Source: Deltaproteobacteria bacterium (GTDB lineage Bacteria > Desulfobacterota > Desulfobacteria > Desulfobacterales > C00003060). Taken from it: a DNA stretch of 5,020 nucleotides. Of the stretch, positions 1 to 5,020 are shown one piece after another; position 1 is the stretch's first letter, and each line of letters starts with the position of its first letter. The position numbers and the translations under genes were made by a program. The stretch covers positions 1 to 5,020 of the forward strand of contig JAFDFO010000253.1 in NCBI GenBank assembly GCA_019309815.1, given 5' to 3'. The notes below the pieces were generated by a model. It was not told the origin of the DNA. It saw only the letters and a list, made by a program, of their open reading frames with translations, and did not search any database.

Positions 1-166
1 TCGAAGCACGAAATCCGAAATTCGAAACAATTACCAAAATCCGAATTCTCTAATGTTCTAAACAGTTTGCGAGAATGTTTCGGTCATTTGAATTTTGGTC
101 ATTCGGATTTGTTTGCGGCTGACGCCTTGAGAACAGTACGTGCTTCGATATTCGAATTTCGGATTT
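1..166. repeat. Nested inverted-repeat element, AT-rich intergenic repeat
   Basis: Several pairs of complementary segments are nested or interleaved here. Bases 1-10 (TCGAAGCACG) are complementary to 140-149, and 11-26 (AAATCCGAAATTCGAA) to 151-166. Bases 37-46 (AAATCCGAAT) pair with 101-110, and 33-40 with 92-99. The two outer arm blocks occur in the same relative order on each side rather than mirrored, so this is not one simple hairpin; it looks like a degenerate copy of a modular repeat. The element may continue left of the window. I recall similar CGAAATTCGAA/CGTGCTTCGA motifs between genes in deltaproteobacterial and related genomes, but I cannot search to confirm it. The only open frame across it, on the minus strand, has no ribosome site and is rejected as a gene. 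Confidence 0.7.
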
Positions 167-303
167 AACGCGTGTCTTTATGCGGGAAGAGACTATCATG
201 GAATTATGTAAGTTATTCCCGGAACGCAACACTATAACCCATCTCAAGAATGCGTCTAAGGCCCTATTGGAGTAGTAGCGTCTTTCAGGTCATAGACTAC
301 CTA
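167..303. other. Intergenic stretch with no supported gene
   Basis: Between the repeat and the lipoprotein terminator I see no RNA gene, promoter or convincing coding region. A plus-strand frame from ATG at 180 runs 31 codons to a TAG at 273-275. It has no Shine-Dalgarno sequence before its first ATG and only a weak purine run (GGGAAGAG) before an internal ATG at 198, so I do not call it. Confidence 0.5.
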
Positions 304-346
304 CCAAAGAAACAAAGGGGTTACAGCGTGAGCTGCCAACCCCTTT
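304..346 (-). terminator. Rho-independent terminator of the OmpA-type lipoprotein gene
   Basis: Bases 314-322 (AAAGGGGTT) and 338-346 (AACCCCTTT) form a perfect 9-bp stem. Inside it, 324-327 (CAGC) and 332-335 (GCTG) add a 4-bp stem, separated by a small internal loop. Read on the minus strand the stem is followed by TTTGTTTCTTT (tail to about 304), the U-rich run expected of an intrinsic terminator. It starts about 30 bases past the lipoprotein stop codon. On the plus strand the hairpin is followed by C-rich sequence, so termination should act mainly on minus-strand transcripts. Confidence 0.8.
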
Positions 347-376
347 CCCCCTCGATTGAACCCCGGCCTGTTGTGT

Positions 377-1132
377 CTACTCTACTGGCCTGAGTCGGAT
401 CTCGATTCTGCGGTTCTGAGCCCTGCCCTCTTCGTTATCATTCGAGCCAACGGGCTCGTTCTCACCAAAGGAAACGGCGATTAACCGCTCACTGGACACC
501 CCGCTGGCCTCTAGCACTCGGACAACACGAGCTGCACGGGCGCCAGCGAGTTCCCAGTTACTGGGGTACTGCTGTGCCAACGCCCCTCCAACGGGAACGT
601 TATCGGTAAACCCCGCGACTACGGTTTGATAATTAGTATCTTTGAGCTTGGCGCCCACCTTCAACAGCATCTCGCGTCCTGAATCTGTCAATTTGGTAGA
701 TCCCGATCCAAACAGAACCTCACCGGGCATGCTGACCCGAACACCCGATTTCATCAAATCAACTTTAACCTCCTTGGCCGAAAGCTCGCTCTTGAGATCG
801 GAAATCAGATCGTCGTGAAGGGAACGCGTGGCCTTGGCCGCATCCTTCTCTGCCTGAAGTTGGGCGTCAAGATCCTGTACACTTTCATCCAAGGCTATGA
901 TGCGGTCGCCCCATGTGCTTGTCTGCCCTTGCAACTTGCCCTTAAGACTTTCATTCTCTGCCTCGAGTCTTCGGACGCGATCTGACAACGTGTCCCGTTC
1001 TTGTACTGCAGTTTCATACTCCGACGTCGACCCGCAGCCGTTCAGACAAGCCGCCACTCCTGAAATAATAAATGCTGTCAAGACAATGCCCCAGAGCGAC
1101 GACCCTTTCATCCTACGTGAGACGTTTTGCAT
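377..1132 (-). CDS. OmpA/MotB-family peptidoglycan-binding lipoprotein with coiled coil
   Basis: This is a 251-residue envelope protein that probably ties a membrane to the cell wall. Residues 10-28 form a hydrophobic signal segment after a basic N-terminus (RRMK). Two cysteines could be the lipidation site: C29 (VAAC, good lipobox) and C33 (LNGC). Residues 37-125 are rich in E, K, L and Q and look like a coiled-coil stalk. Residues 125-248 are an OmpA-like C-terminal domain with TDN (176-178), SNWELAGARA (191-200) and GRAQNRRIEI (236-245). D177 and R199 align with the residues that bind diaminopimelate in known OmpA domains. The NWEL-type motif is closer to MotB/LafU-like members than to classic porin OmpA. 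The start is set by AGGAGG at 1138-1143, five bases before ATG. It appears monocistronic, with its own terminator. No beta-barrel and no flagellar neighbours are seen, so a stator role is not supported. Confidence 0.9.
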   Translation of the reverse strand: MQNVSRRMKGSSLWGIVLTAFIISGVAACLNGCGSTSEYETAVQERDTLSDRVRRLEAENESLKGKLQGQTSTWGDRIIALDESVQDLDAQLQAEKDAAKATRSLHDDLISDLKSELSAKEVKVDLMKSGVRVSMPGEVLFGSGSTKLTDSGREMLLKVGAKLKDTNYQTVVAGFTDNVPVGGALAQQYPSNWELAGARAARVVRVLEASGVSSERLIAVSFGENEPVGSNDNEEGRAQNRRIEIRLRPVE

Positions 1133-1137
1133 GACAT

Positions 1138-1143
1138 CCTCCT
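1138..1143 (-). promoter_or_regulatory. Shine-Dalgarno site of the lipoprotein gene
   Basis: AGGAGG on the minus strand lies five bases before the ATG at 1132. It supports that start over the internal Met at residue 8. A second ATG at 1137-1135 overlaps the spacer but is out of frame. A 6-bp inverted repeat (TGACGG at 1151-1156, CCGTCA at 1166-1171) sits just upstream in the leader. I see no convincing -35/-10 pair for this gene. Confidence 0.8.
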
Positions 1144-1351
1144 TTCGAGATGACGGTTAGTTCGGCCGTCAACAACTGTTACTAAGGAATTCCGAAATAC
1201 AGCATTGCGGGGAAGAAATCAAGTCTGAAAAACCCGATGGGTCAGGTGTTGACGCAGGACAAATTGGCAGGGACATCACATATCAACTACGACGATATTC
1301 AATCTATCACCGCCGCCAAAGGGATGACGGCCACAAAAAGCAAGAAAGCCC

Positions 1352-1380
1352 TTGACACTACTTTTAGTATCTGGTAGCCT
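1352..1380 (+). promoter_or_regulatory. Sigma70-like promoter with extended -10, upstream of the 110-aa gene
   Basis: A perfect -35 box TTGACA (1352-1357) is followed after 17 bases by TAGCCT (1375-1380). That is a poor -10 by itself (T, A and final T match), but it is preceded by TGG, an extended -10 TGn motif. Transcription would start near 1387, about 30 bases before the ATG at 1418. The -35 box overlaps the left arm of an 11-bp inverted repeat whose right arm lies just past the expected start site, which suggests either an operator or an RNA/DNA hairpin. Confidence 0.45.
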
Positions 1381-1400
1381 TTTATGCCTAAAGTAGTGTC
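1354..1400. repeat. 11-bp inverted repeat with 25-base spacer
   Basis: GACACTACTTT (1354-1364) and AAAGTAGTGTC (1390-1400) are perfect inverse copies. The right arm ends 17 bases before the ATG of the 110-residue gene and is followed by ACGGGGACGG. It could be an operator that brackets a promoter, a hairpin in the DNA, or a remnant of a mobile repeat. AAAGTAGTGTC-type sequences remind me of repeat elements near REP-type transposases in deltaproteobacteria, but no transposase is present here, so that link is only a recollection. Confidence 0.65.
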
Positions 1401-1417
1401 ACGGGGACGGTATCTTC

Positions 1418-1750
1418 ATGGTTGATCCAAAGAGGTATCCTACAAGCTTTAAATTGAGGGACTATGAAAGAGCGGGCGTCAAAGCCGTAGCCGCCATTGC
1501 GGACCGCGAGCAAGGCAGAACCATTGTTCAGGCCTGCAATATTGTGGACCGGCTGTCCTTCATTGCCTCTCAACAGTTCGGGATAGACAGGTTCAAGGGA
1601 GACTACCGGACAAGGATCTCTCAGGCTGTCTTAGACCTGGACTCTGGAGACATCGACCCAAAAAGCCAATTGGGGAATGCCCTGAAAGAAATGGCAAAAG
1701 ATCAGAAAAAGGAAGGAGGAAAGCCGCGTGGAGGGCATTCAGGGGCGTAA
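1418..1750 (+). CDS. Hypothetical 110-residue soluble protein
   Basis: I do not recognise this family. The protein has no signal peptide or membrane helix. The N-terminal two thirds look helical (ERAGVKAVAAIADREQGRTIVQACNIVDRLSFIASQQFG, roughly residues 18-56, is cut here by a natural break at G29-R34). The last 20 residues are a basic, glycine-rich, probably disordered tail (KDQKKEGGKPRGGHSGA). One cysteine is seen (C40). The ATG is the first in-frame start after a stop at 1394-1396; GGGGACGG at 1403-1410 is a weak ribosome site. It is the only plus-strand gene in the window and stands alone. Its codons look ordinary and the opposite strand gives only a 61-codon shadow, so I think it is real. 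It could also be the remaining end of a longer gene cut by the inverted repeat in front of it. Confidence 0.6.
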   Translation: MVDPKRYPTSFKLRDYERAGVKAVAAIADREQGRTIVQACNIVDRLSFIASQQFGIDRFKGDYRTRISQAVLDLDSGDIDPKSQLGNALKEMAKDQKKEGGKPRGGHSGA

Positions 1751-2084
1751 TGATCCGAGAATTCTGCCACACAACCTCTTACATCTGATGGGAAGATGAG
1801 GAATATAGACTGTCGCCATTATAGCCCGTGCCTTAGATCAGCAGCCCTGCGTGGCTTGCGGCTGGTGGCGCGTGCGTGGGGTTCGAGTTTTGACCTGTAC
1901 AATCCTCTTCCGACTGAGACTGTCCAAGACAAAGGTTTCTCCCAGGACAAGCTCGGGGCTCACTGAGAAGAGACTACGGGAACAAATTCTCAGGCTTTGC
2001 TGATTAACCACGCTTGCAATGTGCAAGCAAGGGCTGCCATTCCCTGTCCAGCATGCCATAAAGCCATGCTGTGCAAGTGTGCCC
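1751..2084. other. Intergenic region between convergent genes
   Basis: This 334-base gap separates the ends of two convergent genes, so terminators are expected. None of textbook quality is present: a 5-bp CATCT/AGATG pair at 1782-1798 and the two hairpins at 2012-2028 and 2050-2070 lack T tracts. A minus-strand frame at 1838-2059 could encode 73 residues. It has no ribosome site, lies downstream of the kinase stop and resembles no family I know, so it is not annotated. TGTGCAAG is present twice (2020-2027 and 2070-2077). Confidence 0.5.
2012..2028. repeat. Perfect 7-bp hairpin with 3-base loop
   Basis: GCTTGCA (2012-2018) and TGCAAGC (2022-2028) enclose ATG. A second, weaker palindrome AGCATG (2050-2055)/CATGCT (2065-2070) lies nearer the kinase stop at 2085. 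Together they may terminate or stabilise the 3' end of the minus-strand kinase transcript. Neither is followed by a run of U on either strand, so intrinsic termination is doubtful. Confidence 0.4.
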
Positions 2085-4223
2085 CTACGGCATATTCATA
2101 ATCCCTTCTATTTTTTTTGACAGCTCCTTCATGTTGAACGGCTTCTGAATAAAGCCGTTACAACCCCGCTCCAGAATTTGAGTGGCTTCTCCGTCAACAG
2201 CGAAACCACTAGCCAGCAAAACTCTCACATTCGGATTGATTTCCTTCAAACGGTCAAAGGCCTCGCCACCGCCCATACCGGGCATGACCATATCCAAGAC
2301 AACAATGTCTATGTCATCTTGATTCTTCCTGTAAATCTCGAGAGCTTCTCTGCCCCCTTTGGCTGCGAGCACGCGGTAGCCCATCACTTCCAACAACTCC
2401 TTGCCTACTTCCAAAACGAGTTCCTCATCGTCTACCAGAAGAACCGAGCCGGTTCCTTCGACAACTTCCGTAGCAGACTTGACGACTTCCTGAACCTCTT
2501 TCTCCGATGCGGGCAAATACACCTTAAACGTGGTCCCGCTTCCCAACTTGGATTCCACATCAACATAGCCGCCGTGTGCCTTGACAATACCGTAGGCAGA
2601 AGAGAGGCCAAGACCTGTGCCCTGCCCAACCCCCTTGGTCGTGAAGAAGGGGTCAAAGGCTCGCCCCATGGTTTTCTCGTCCATACCTTCGCCTGTATCA
2701 GTTACCATTAGCAGGACATAATTTCCGTACTTCGGGACATAGAGTCTATCTTTCATATCCCCCTGGGTGACACTCATTGTCTTCAAGAAAAGATCACCAC
2801 CGCCAAGCATCGCATCCGAAGCATTTACAAACAGATTCCACAGAACCTGCTCAATCTGTCCATAGTCAGCCTGAAGGCTCAACAGATCGTCGGCAAGTTC
2901 AAGATGAATGGTGATCTCCTTTTTGGTCAGACCAAAAGTGTCAGCAGTCTCAGTCACCAACTGGTTCAGACTAATGGTCTTGACTTCATATCTTCCTTCC
3001 CTGGCATATCCAAGAAGGTGAGAAGTTAGCTGGGTGCCGCTTTCCACCAGCTGTTCCATTTTCTTCAACCGGCCGCGAATGGCGTCGGCATCATCGGCAT
3101 CAAGGGACATCAAGGACAGGTGTCCTCCGATACCCATGAGCAAGTTATTGAAGTTATGGGCGATGCCACCGGCCAAAGTCCCTATGGCCTCCATCCTTTG
3201 AACATGTTGGAGTTGGGCTTCAAGGCGCTTGCGTTCGGTGATGTCTTTTGAAACCACGGTTACGGCTATTGTTTCTCCGTCTACTCCTTTAACCGGGCTC
3301 AGGGTTCGAAGGAAATAACTGCCGTCTCTCTGACTTCTGTATTCATGCCAGAGTGATCTGCCGGTTTCCGTTACCTGTCTTACTCTTGACAAAAACGCTT
3401 TTGCTTCTTCTTCCGAATGGAATTCAGCGTATGCTCTACCTATGATCTTTTCTTGCGGCAGTCCGAATCTCGACAGGTGTTTTTCGTTCATGAAGAGATA
3501 TGTGCTGTCAACATCTACAAGGTATACCGAATCATCTGTAGACTCCACGAGTGAGCGATATTCTTCCTCGCTTGCTCGGAGGGCGTCTTCGGCCCGTTTG
3601 CGCTCGGTAATATCCAAGAAACTCTCCAGCAAGTGTTCGCGACCTCCCAGCGAAACAGAAACCACCGTTTTCAAAATCGGCACAGTCGTGCCGTTGGCTG
3701 TCAACAGCACCCGCTCTGACTTGTCCACCTTGTGCCCGAGGTCCGTGATGGGACACCTTCCTCTTTTCTCCGGACAAATGTACTTGTGACACACCTTGTT
3801 TACAATCTGCTCTCTGGAAGCACCGATCATCTTTGCAGCAACGGGGTTGACATCAACGATCGTATGGGTTTCGCGGTCGATAACGACTACCCCCGTCTGC
3901 ACAGACTCTAATATCCTTCTCAAGCGATCCTCGCTTGCACGCAGATCACGACCGGATATCTCCTGTAAAAATGCGTAGAAAATAAATGCCAACCATATTG
4001 GCAACAATGCTCCAATGAAGTCCTCGACGGTGTCCAGGGCTGTGGTTATCCCAGACCACTCAAGGAATAGACAGAGGCCGTAGAACATAAGGAGCACGAA
4101 AAGCCCGGCAAGGAGCAATCTGGCATCACGCCGCAATGCCCGCTTCCACCCGGCAAAAAGGAGCACCAAGGCCGTGAGGGAACATAGGAAAGTGACAAGA
4201 TCAAATATTGCCACCGGATGCAT
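2085..4223 (-). CDS. Membrane hybrid sensor histidine kinase, PAS-PAS-HisKA-HATPase-REC
   Basis: This 712-residue kinase senses a signal at or near the membrane, autophosphorylates on a histidine and passes phosphate to its own receiver. Three TM helices lie at about 8-24, 36-54 and 66-87. PAS1 (98-205) carries C145, C150 and C157, and PAS2 spans 217-332; both end in DITERKR. HisKA has the H box GGIAHNFNNLL (H356; Asn where HD is usual). The ATPase domain shows the N box (N463, N467), DTGEGM (509-514), FDPFFTTK (523-530) and GTGLGL (535-540). The receiver has D598/D599, phospho-acceptor D644, S672 and K694. All catalytic residues are present. An upstream in-frame ATG at 4331 would add 36 residues within the preceding gene. 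I choose 4223 because it has a GAGGAGGGG ribosome site and a TAATG overlap with that gene. No HPt or cognate regulator is in the window, so the output partner is unknown. Confidence 0.93.
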   Translation of the reverse strand: MHPVAIFDLVTFLCSLTALVLLFAGWKRALRRDARLLLAGLFVLLMFYGLCLFLEWSGITTALDTVEDFIGALLPIWLAFIFYAFLQEISGRDLRASEDRLRRILESVQTGVVVIDRETHTIVDVNPVAAKMIGASREQIVNKVCHKYICPEKRGRCPITDLGHKVDKSERVLLTANGTTVPILKTVVSVSLGGREHLLESFLDITERKRAEDALRASEEEYRSLVESTDDSVYLVDVDSTYLFMNEKHLSRFGLPQEKIIGRAYAEFHSEEEAKAFLSRVRQVTETGRSLWHEYRSQRDGSYFLRTLSPVKGVDGETIAVTVVSKDITERKRLEAQLQHVQRMEAIGTLAGGIAHNFNNLLMGIGGHLSLMSLDADDADAIRGRLKKMEQLVESGTQLTSHLLGYAREGRYEVKTISLNQLVTETADTFGLTKKEITIHLELADDLLSLQADYGQIEQVLWNLFVNASDAMLGGGDLFLKTMSVTQGDMKDRLYVPKYGNYVLLMVTDTGEGMDEKTMGRAFDPFFTTKGVGQGTGLGLSSAYGIVKAHGGYVDVESKLGSGTTFKVYLPASEKEVQEVVKSATEVVEGTGSVLLVDDEELVLEVGKELLEVMGYRVLAAKGGREALEIYRKNQDDIDIVVLDMVMPGMGGGEAFDRLKEINPNVRVLLASGFAVDGEATQILERGCNGFIQKPFNMKELSKKIEGIMNMP

Positions 4224-4498
4224 TATCTGGCCCCTCCTCTTCTCCAGACTACCTTCCAACACCAGACGGCCAGCAAGAATGAGGCTACGGCATAACTTAT
4301 GTGCTCCAGGTAGTTGAAAAGCCCCCCCCAAAAGAATCCTTCAAGCACGGTCAAAACCCAACCTGTCAGCAACGCATGAAATGCAAAAAGGAGAAAATGT
4401 CCGGAAGGAATGCGCTTCAATTGCTGTCGGTTTCCCAGAAGAAAGATCAAGACGCCTAACCCAATGATGAGCATTACAATCTCACTTTCTTGTACCAT
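4223..4498 (-). CDS. Small three-helix membrane protein, likely partner of the sensor kinase
   Basis: This 91-residue protein has three hydrophobic segments at about 6-22, 35-52 and 66-85, short charged loops (NRQQLKR) and a basic end (WRRGGAR), so it sits in the inner membrane with no soluble domain. I do not know a named family for it. Its layout repeats the first 90 residues of the downstream kinase. Without gaps, residue n aligns with kinase residue n+2, with E53/E55, E65/E67, R29/R31 and E6/D8 in register. By eye about one in five positions is identical, so homology is plausible but unproven. AGGAGGGCG directly before ATG is a strong ribosome site. It overlaps the kinase start by one base, so the two are co-translated. 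A likely role is a sensing or accessory subunit of the kinase, inferred only from linkage and resemblance. Confidence 0.85.
   Translation of the reverse strand: MVQESEIVMLIIGLGVLIFLLGNRQQLKRIPSGHFLLFAFHALLTGWVLTVLEGFFWGGLFNYLEHISYAVASFLLAVWCWKVVWRRGGAR
4231..4239 (-). promoter_or_regulatory. Ribosome site that decides the kinase start
   Basis: GAGGAGGGG on the minus strand lies 7 bases before the ATG at 4223 and inside the 3' end of the small membrane protein gene. Together with the TAATG stop/start overlap it supports the shorter 712-residue kinase and suggests translational coupling of the two genes. Confidence 0.75.
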
Positions 4499-4688
4499 CG
4501 CCCTCCTCCATATAGATCATCGCTTCCCCAATGCTCTGGGTTATCGACCTTGCTGAATAACCGTCGATTGTGGCAACAAAAAGGCCCCATACATGCCCAT
4601 CTCTGGTACGACGCGTGGAGCCTTTGCTCGTTCCACAGGATTCTCCTGCTACAAGTCTGCTATTTCTTTATCGCATTTCCCGTAATCT
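4499..4688 (-). promoter_or_regulatory. Long 5' leader of the sensor operon with small stem-loops
   Basis: If transcription starts about 7 bases past the predicted -10, the operon has a leader of about 190 nt. It contains a hairpin at 4615-4636 (outer GTGGA/TCCAC, or alternative inner GAGC/GCTC around a 4-base loop) and an adjoining CAGGA/TCCTG hairpin at 4636-4648. A T5 tract on the minus strand follows GGGGCC (about 4577-4588) but has no strong stem. I do not recognise a known riboswitch class. The leader ends in the ribosome site GGAGGAGGG (4501-4509). A plus-strand frame across this region is judged a chance opening. Confidence 0.35.
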
Positions 4689-4694
4689 TAACAT

Positions 4695-4724
4695 CTTATA
4701 AGCGAAGCAGCCACGCACTGTCAA
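4695..4724 (-). promoter_or_regulatory. Near-consensus sigma70 promoter of the small-protein/kinase operon
   Basis: On the minus strand, TTGACA (4724-4719) is followed after 18 bases by TATAAG (4700-4695). That is a perfect -35 and five of six -10 bases, though the mismatch is at the important last T. It is the best promoter I see on this side and points at the operon. It lies outside the MITE-like element, about 70 bases from it. Confidence 0.55.
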
Positions 4725-4795
4725 GGCGTGACCTTTCAGTCAGGCGAGTTGCAGAGCCAAATCCTCGCACCTTGCTTATCAGAGTCTTGAGGATC

Positions 4796-4889
4796 TAGAG
4801 CGGTTGTCAAAAATATGTTCCGTTTTGAATCATTTGTGAGGAACTGACAAAACTGCCGTGAAAGAAACATATTTTTGACAACCGCTCTA
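4796..4889. mobile_element. MITE-like element with perfect 24-bp terminal inverted repeats
   Basis: Bases 4796-4819 (beginning TAGAGCGGTTGTCAAAAA) are the exact inverse of 4866-4889, giving a 94-bp unit. Its 46-base centre contains a further GTTTTG/CAAAAC pair (4822-4827, 4848-4853). Both ends are TA. Because TA is self-complementary, the unit can be read as a 90-bp element (4798-4887, GAGCGG...CCGCTC) flanked by a TA target duplication, as made by IS630/Tc1-mariner transposases. It has no coding capacity, so it would need a transposase from elsewhere. The alternative is a large hairpin at the 3' end of the upstream gene, whose stop lies 32 bases away; no T tract follows, which argues against a simple terminator. 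Confidence 0.7.
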
Positions 4890-4921
4890 AGGGACCGGAG
4901 AATAGGCCGTGTCTTCCTCCA

Positions 4922-5020
4922 TCATATCAGAATACTAAATACAAGGGCGTCCAGGCCCATCAACACAAACGTCCCAGGGAAGAGCCAGCGCGACCATCGA
5001 TCGATTGCCCGCGCCTTGCC
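4922..5020 (-). CDS. C-terminal tail of a probable pentameric ligand-gated ion channel (partial)
   Basis: An open minus-strand frame enters from the right edge and gives 32 residues before TGA at 4922-4924. It reads a charged stretch, then IDRWSRWLFP (residues 6-15) and a hydrophobic run to the C-terminus (ending VFSILI). In Cys-loop/pLGIC channels the fourth and last membrane helix is typically introduced by a similar (I)D+hSRhhFP motif and the protein ends right after it, as here. The aromatic YW usually found later in the helix is missing. Bacterial members are proton- or ligand-gated cation channels, but only the tail is visible, so gating and selectivity cannot be judged. It could instead be another membrane protein with an amphipathic pre-helix. 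It is on the same strand as the sensor operon but separated from it by a MITE-like element and a promoter. Confidence 0.6.
   Translation of the reverse strand, partial: GKARAIDRWSRWLFPGTFVLMGLDALVFSILI

Noticed and set aside
50..247. Minus-strand 65-codon frame
   Set aside because: It lies mostly inside the nested repeat, has no ribosome site, and its residues follow from the repeat's AT-rich motifs.
180..275. Plus-strand 31-codon frame beginning at ATG 180
   Set aside because: It has no Shine-Dalgarno site before the first ATG, is very short and has no recognisable motif; a chance frame or remnant is as likely.
897..1160. Plus-strand 87-codon frame
   Set aside because: It is antisense to the well-supported lipoprotein gene and is its shadow.
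1838..2059. Minus-strand 73-codon frame downstream of the kinase
   Set aside because: No ribosome site, no hydrophobic or domain pattern, and no recognised family. It cannot be fully excluded without a homology search.
2178..2711. Plus-strand 177-codon frame
   Set aside because: It is antisense to the ATPase and receiver domains of the kinase, whose motifs are all intact in the other strand.
4224..4331. 36-residue N-terminal extension of the kinase from ATG 4331
   Set aside because: It overlaps the small membrane protein gene, has no hydrophobic lead sequence, and the start at 4223 has a better ribosome site and a TAATG junction.
4577..4600. Minus-strand GGGC...GGGGCC then T5, possible attenuator
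   Set aside because: The possible stem is only about 3-4 bp, too weak to call a terminator.
4490..4798. Plus-strand 102-codon frame
   Set aside because: It covers the leader and promoter of the minus-strand operon and ends in the MITE arm; no ribosome site or family resemblance.
1..5020. CRISPR array, tRNA, rRNA or phage integration site
   Set aside because: No regularly spaced direct repeats, tRNA cloverleaf or rRNA segments were seen on either strand by eye.

Overview
The window looks like a piece of a Gram-negative bacterial chromosome. An anaerobic deltaproteobacterium (Desulfobacterota) is my best guess. The basis is an outer-membrane-type lipoprotein with a peptidoglycan-binding OmpA domain, a multi-PAS hybrid histidine kinase, AT-rich 'AAATCCGAAATTCGAA' repeats of a style I associate with such genomes, and the tail of what looks like a bacterial Cys-loop channel. 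The taxonomic guess is an inference from style; there is no marker gene here.

Layout from left to right. Bases 1-166 hold a nested inverted-repeat element. A strong hairpin terminator (about 304-346, minus strand) closes a monocistronic lipoprotein gene (377-1132, minus) made of a signal peptide with lipobox, a coiled coil and an OmpA/MotB-like C-terminal domain. A 285-base gap follows, divergent with respect to the next gene. It carries a sigma70-like promoter whose -35 box lies inside one arm of an 11-bp inverted repeat. That promoter faces a 110-residue orphan protein (1418-1750, plus). Bases 1751-2084 are non-coding as far as I can see, with two small hairpins.

The main unit is a two-gene minus-strand operon. 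A 91-residue three-helix membrane protein (4223-4498) overlaps by one base (TAATG) with a 712-residue hybrid sensor kinase (2085-4223). The kinase runs 3 TM helices, PAS, PAS, HisKA, HATPase_c, receiver. The small protein has the same length, helix spacing and spaced acidic residues as the kinase's N-terminal membrane module, so the two may form a paired membrane sensor. A near-consensus promoter (4695-4724, minus) would give this operon a leader of about 190 nt with small stem-loops.

Upstream of the operon is a 94-bp element with perfect 24-bp terminal inverted repeats ending in TA (4796-4889), a MITE-like insertion. Next to it, running off the right edge, are the last 32 codons of a minus-strand gene (4922-5020). 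Its sequence (IDRWSRWLFP followed by a hydrophobic helix) resembles the fourth transmembrane helix of pentameric ligand-gated ion channels.

Nothing here is clearly a new defence or mobile system. The most interesting leads are the small-membrane-protein/kinase pair, the cysteine-bearing first PAS domain, the MITE-like element and the channel tail.
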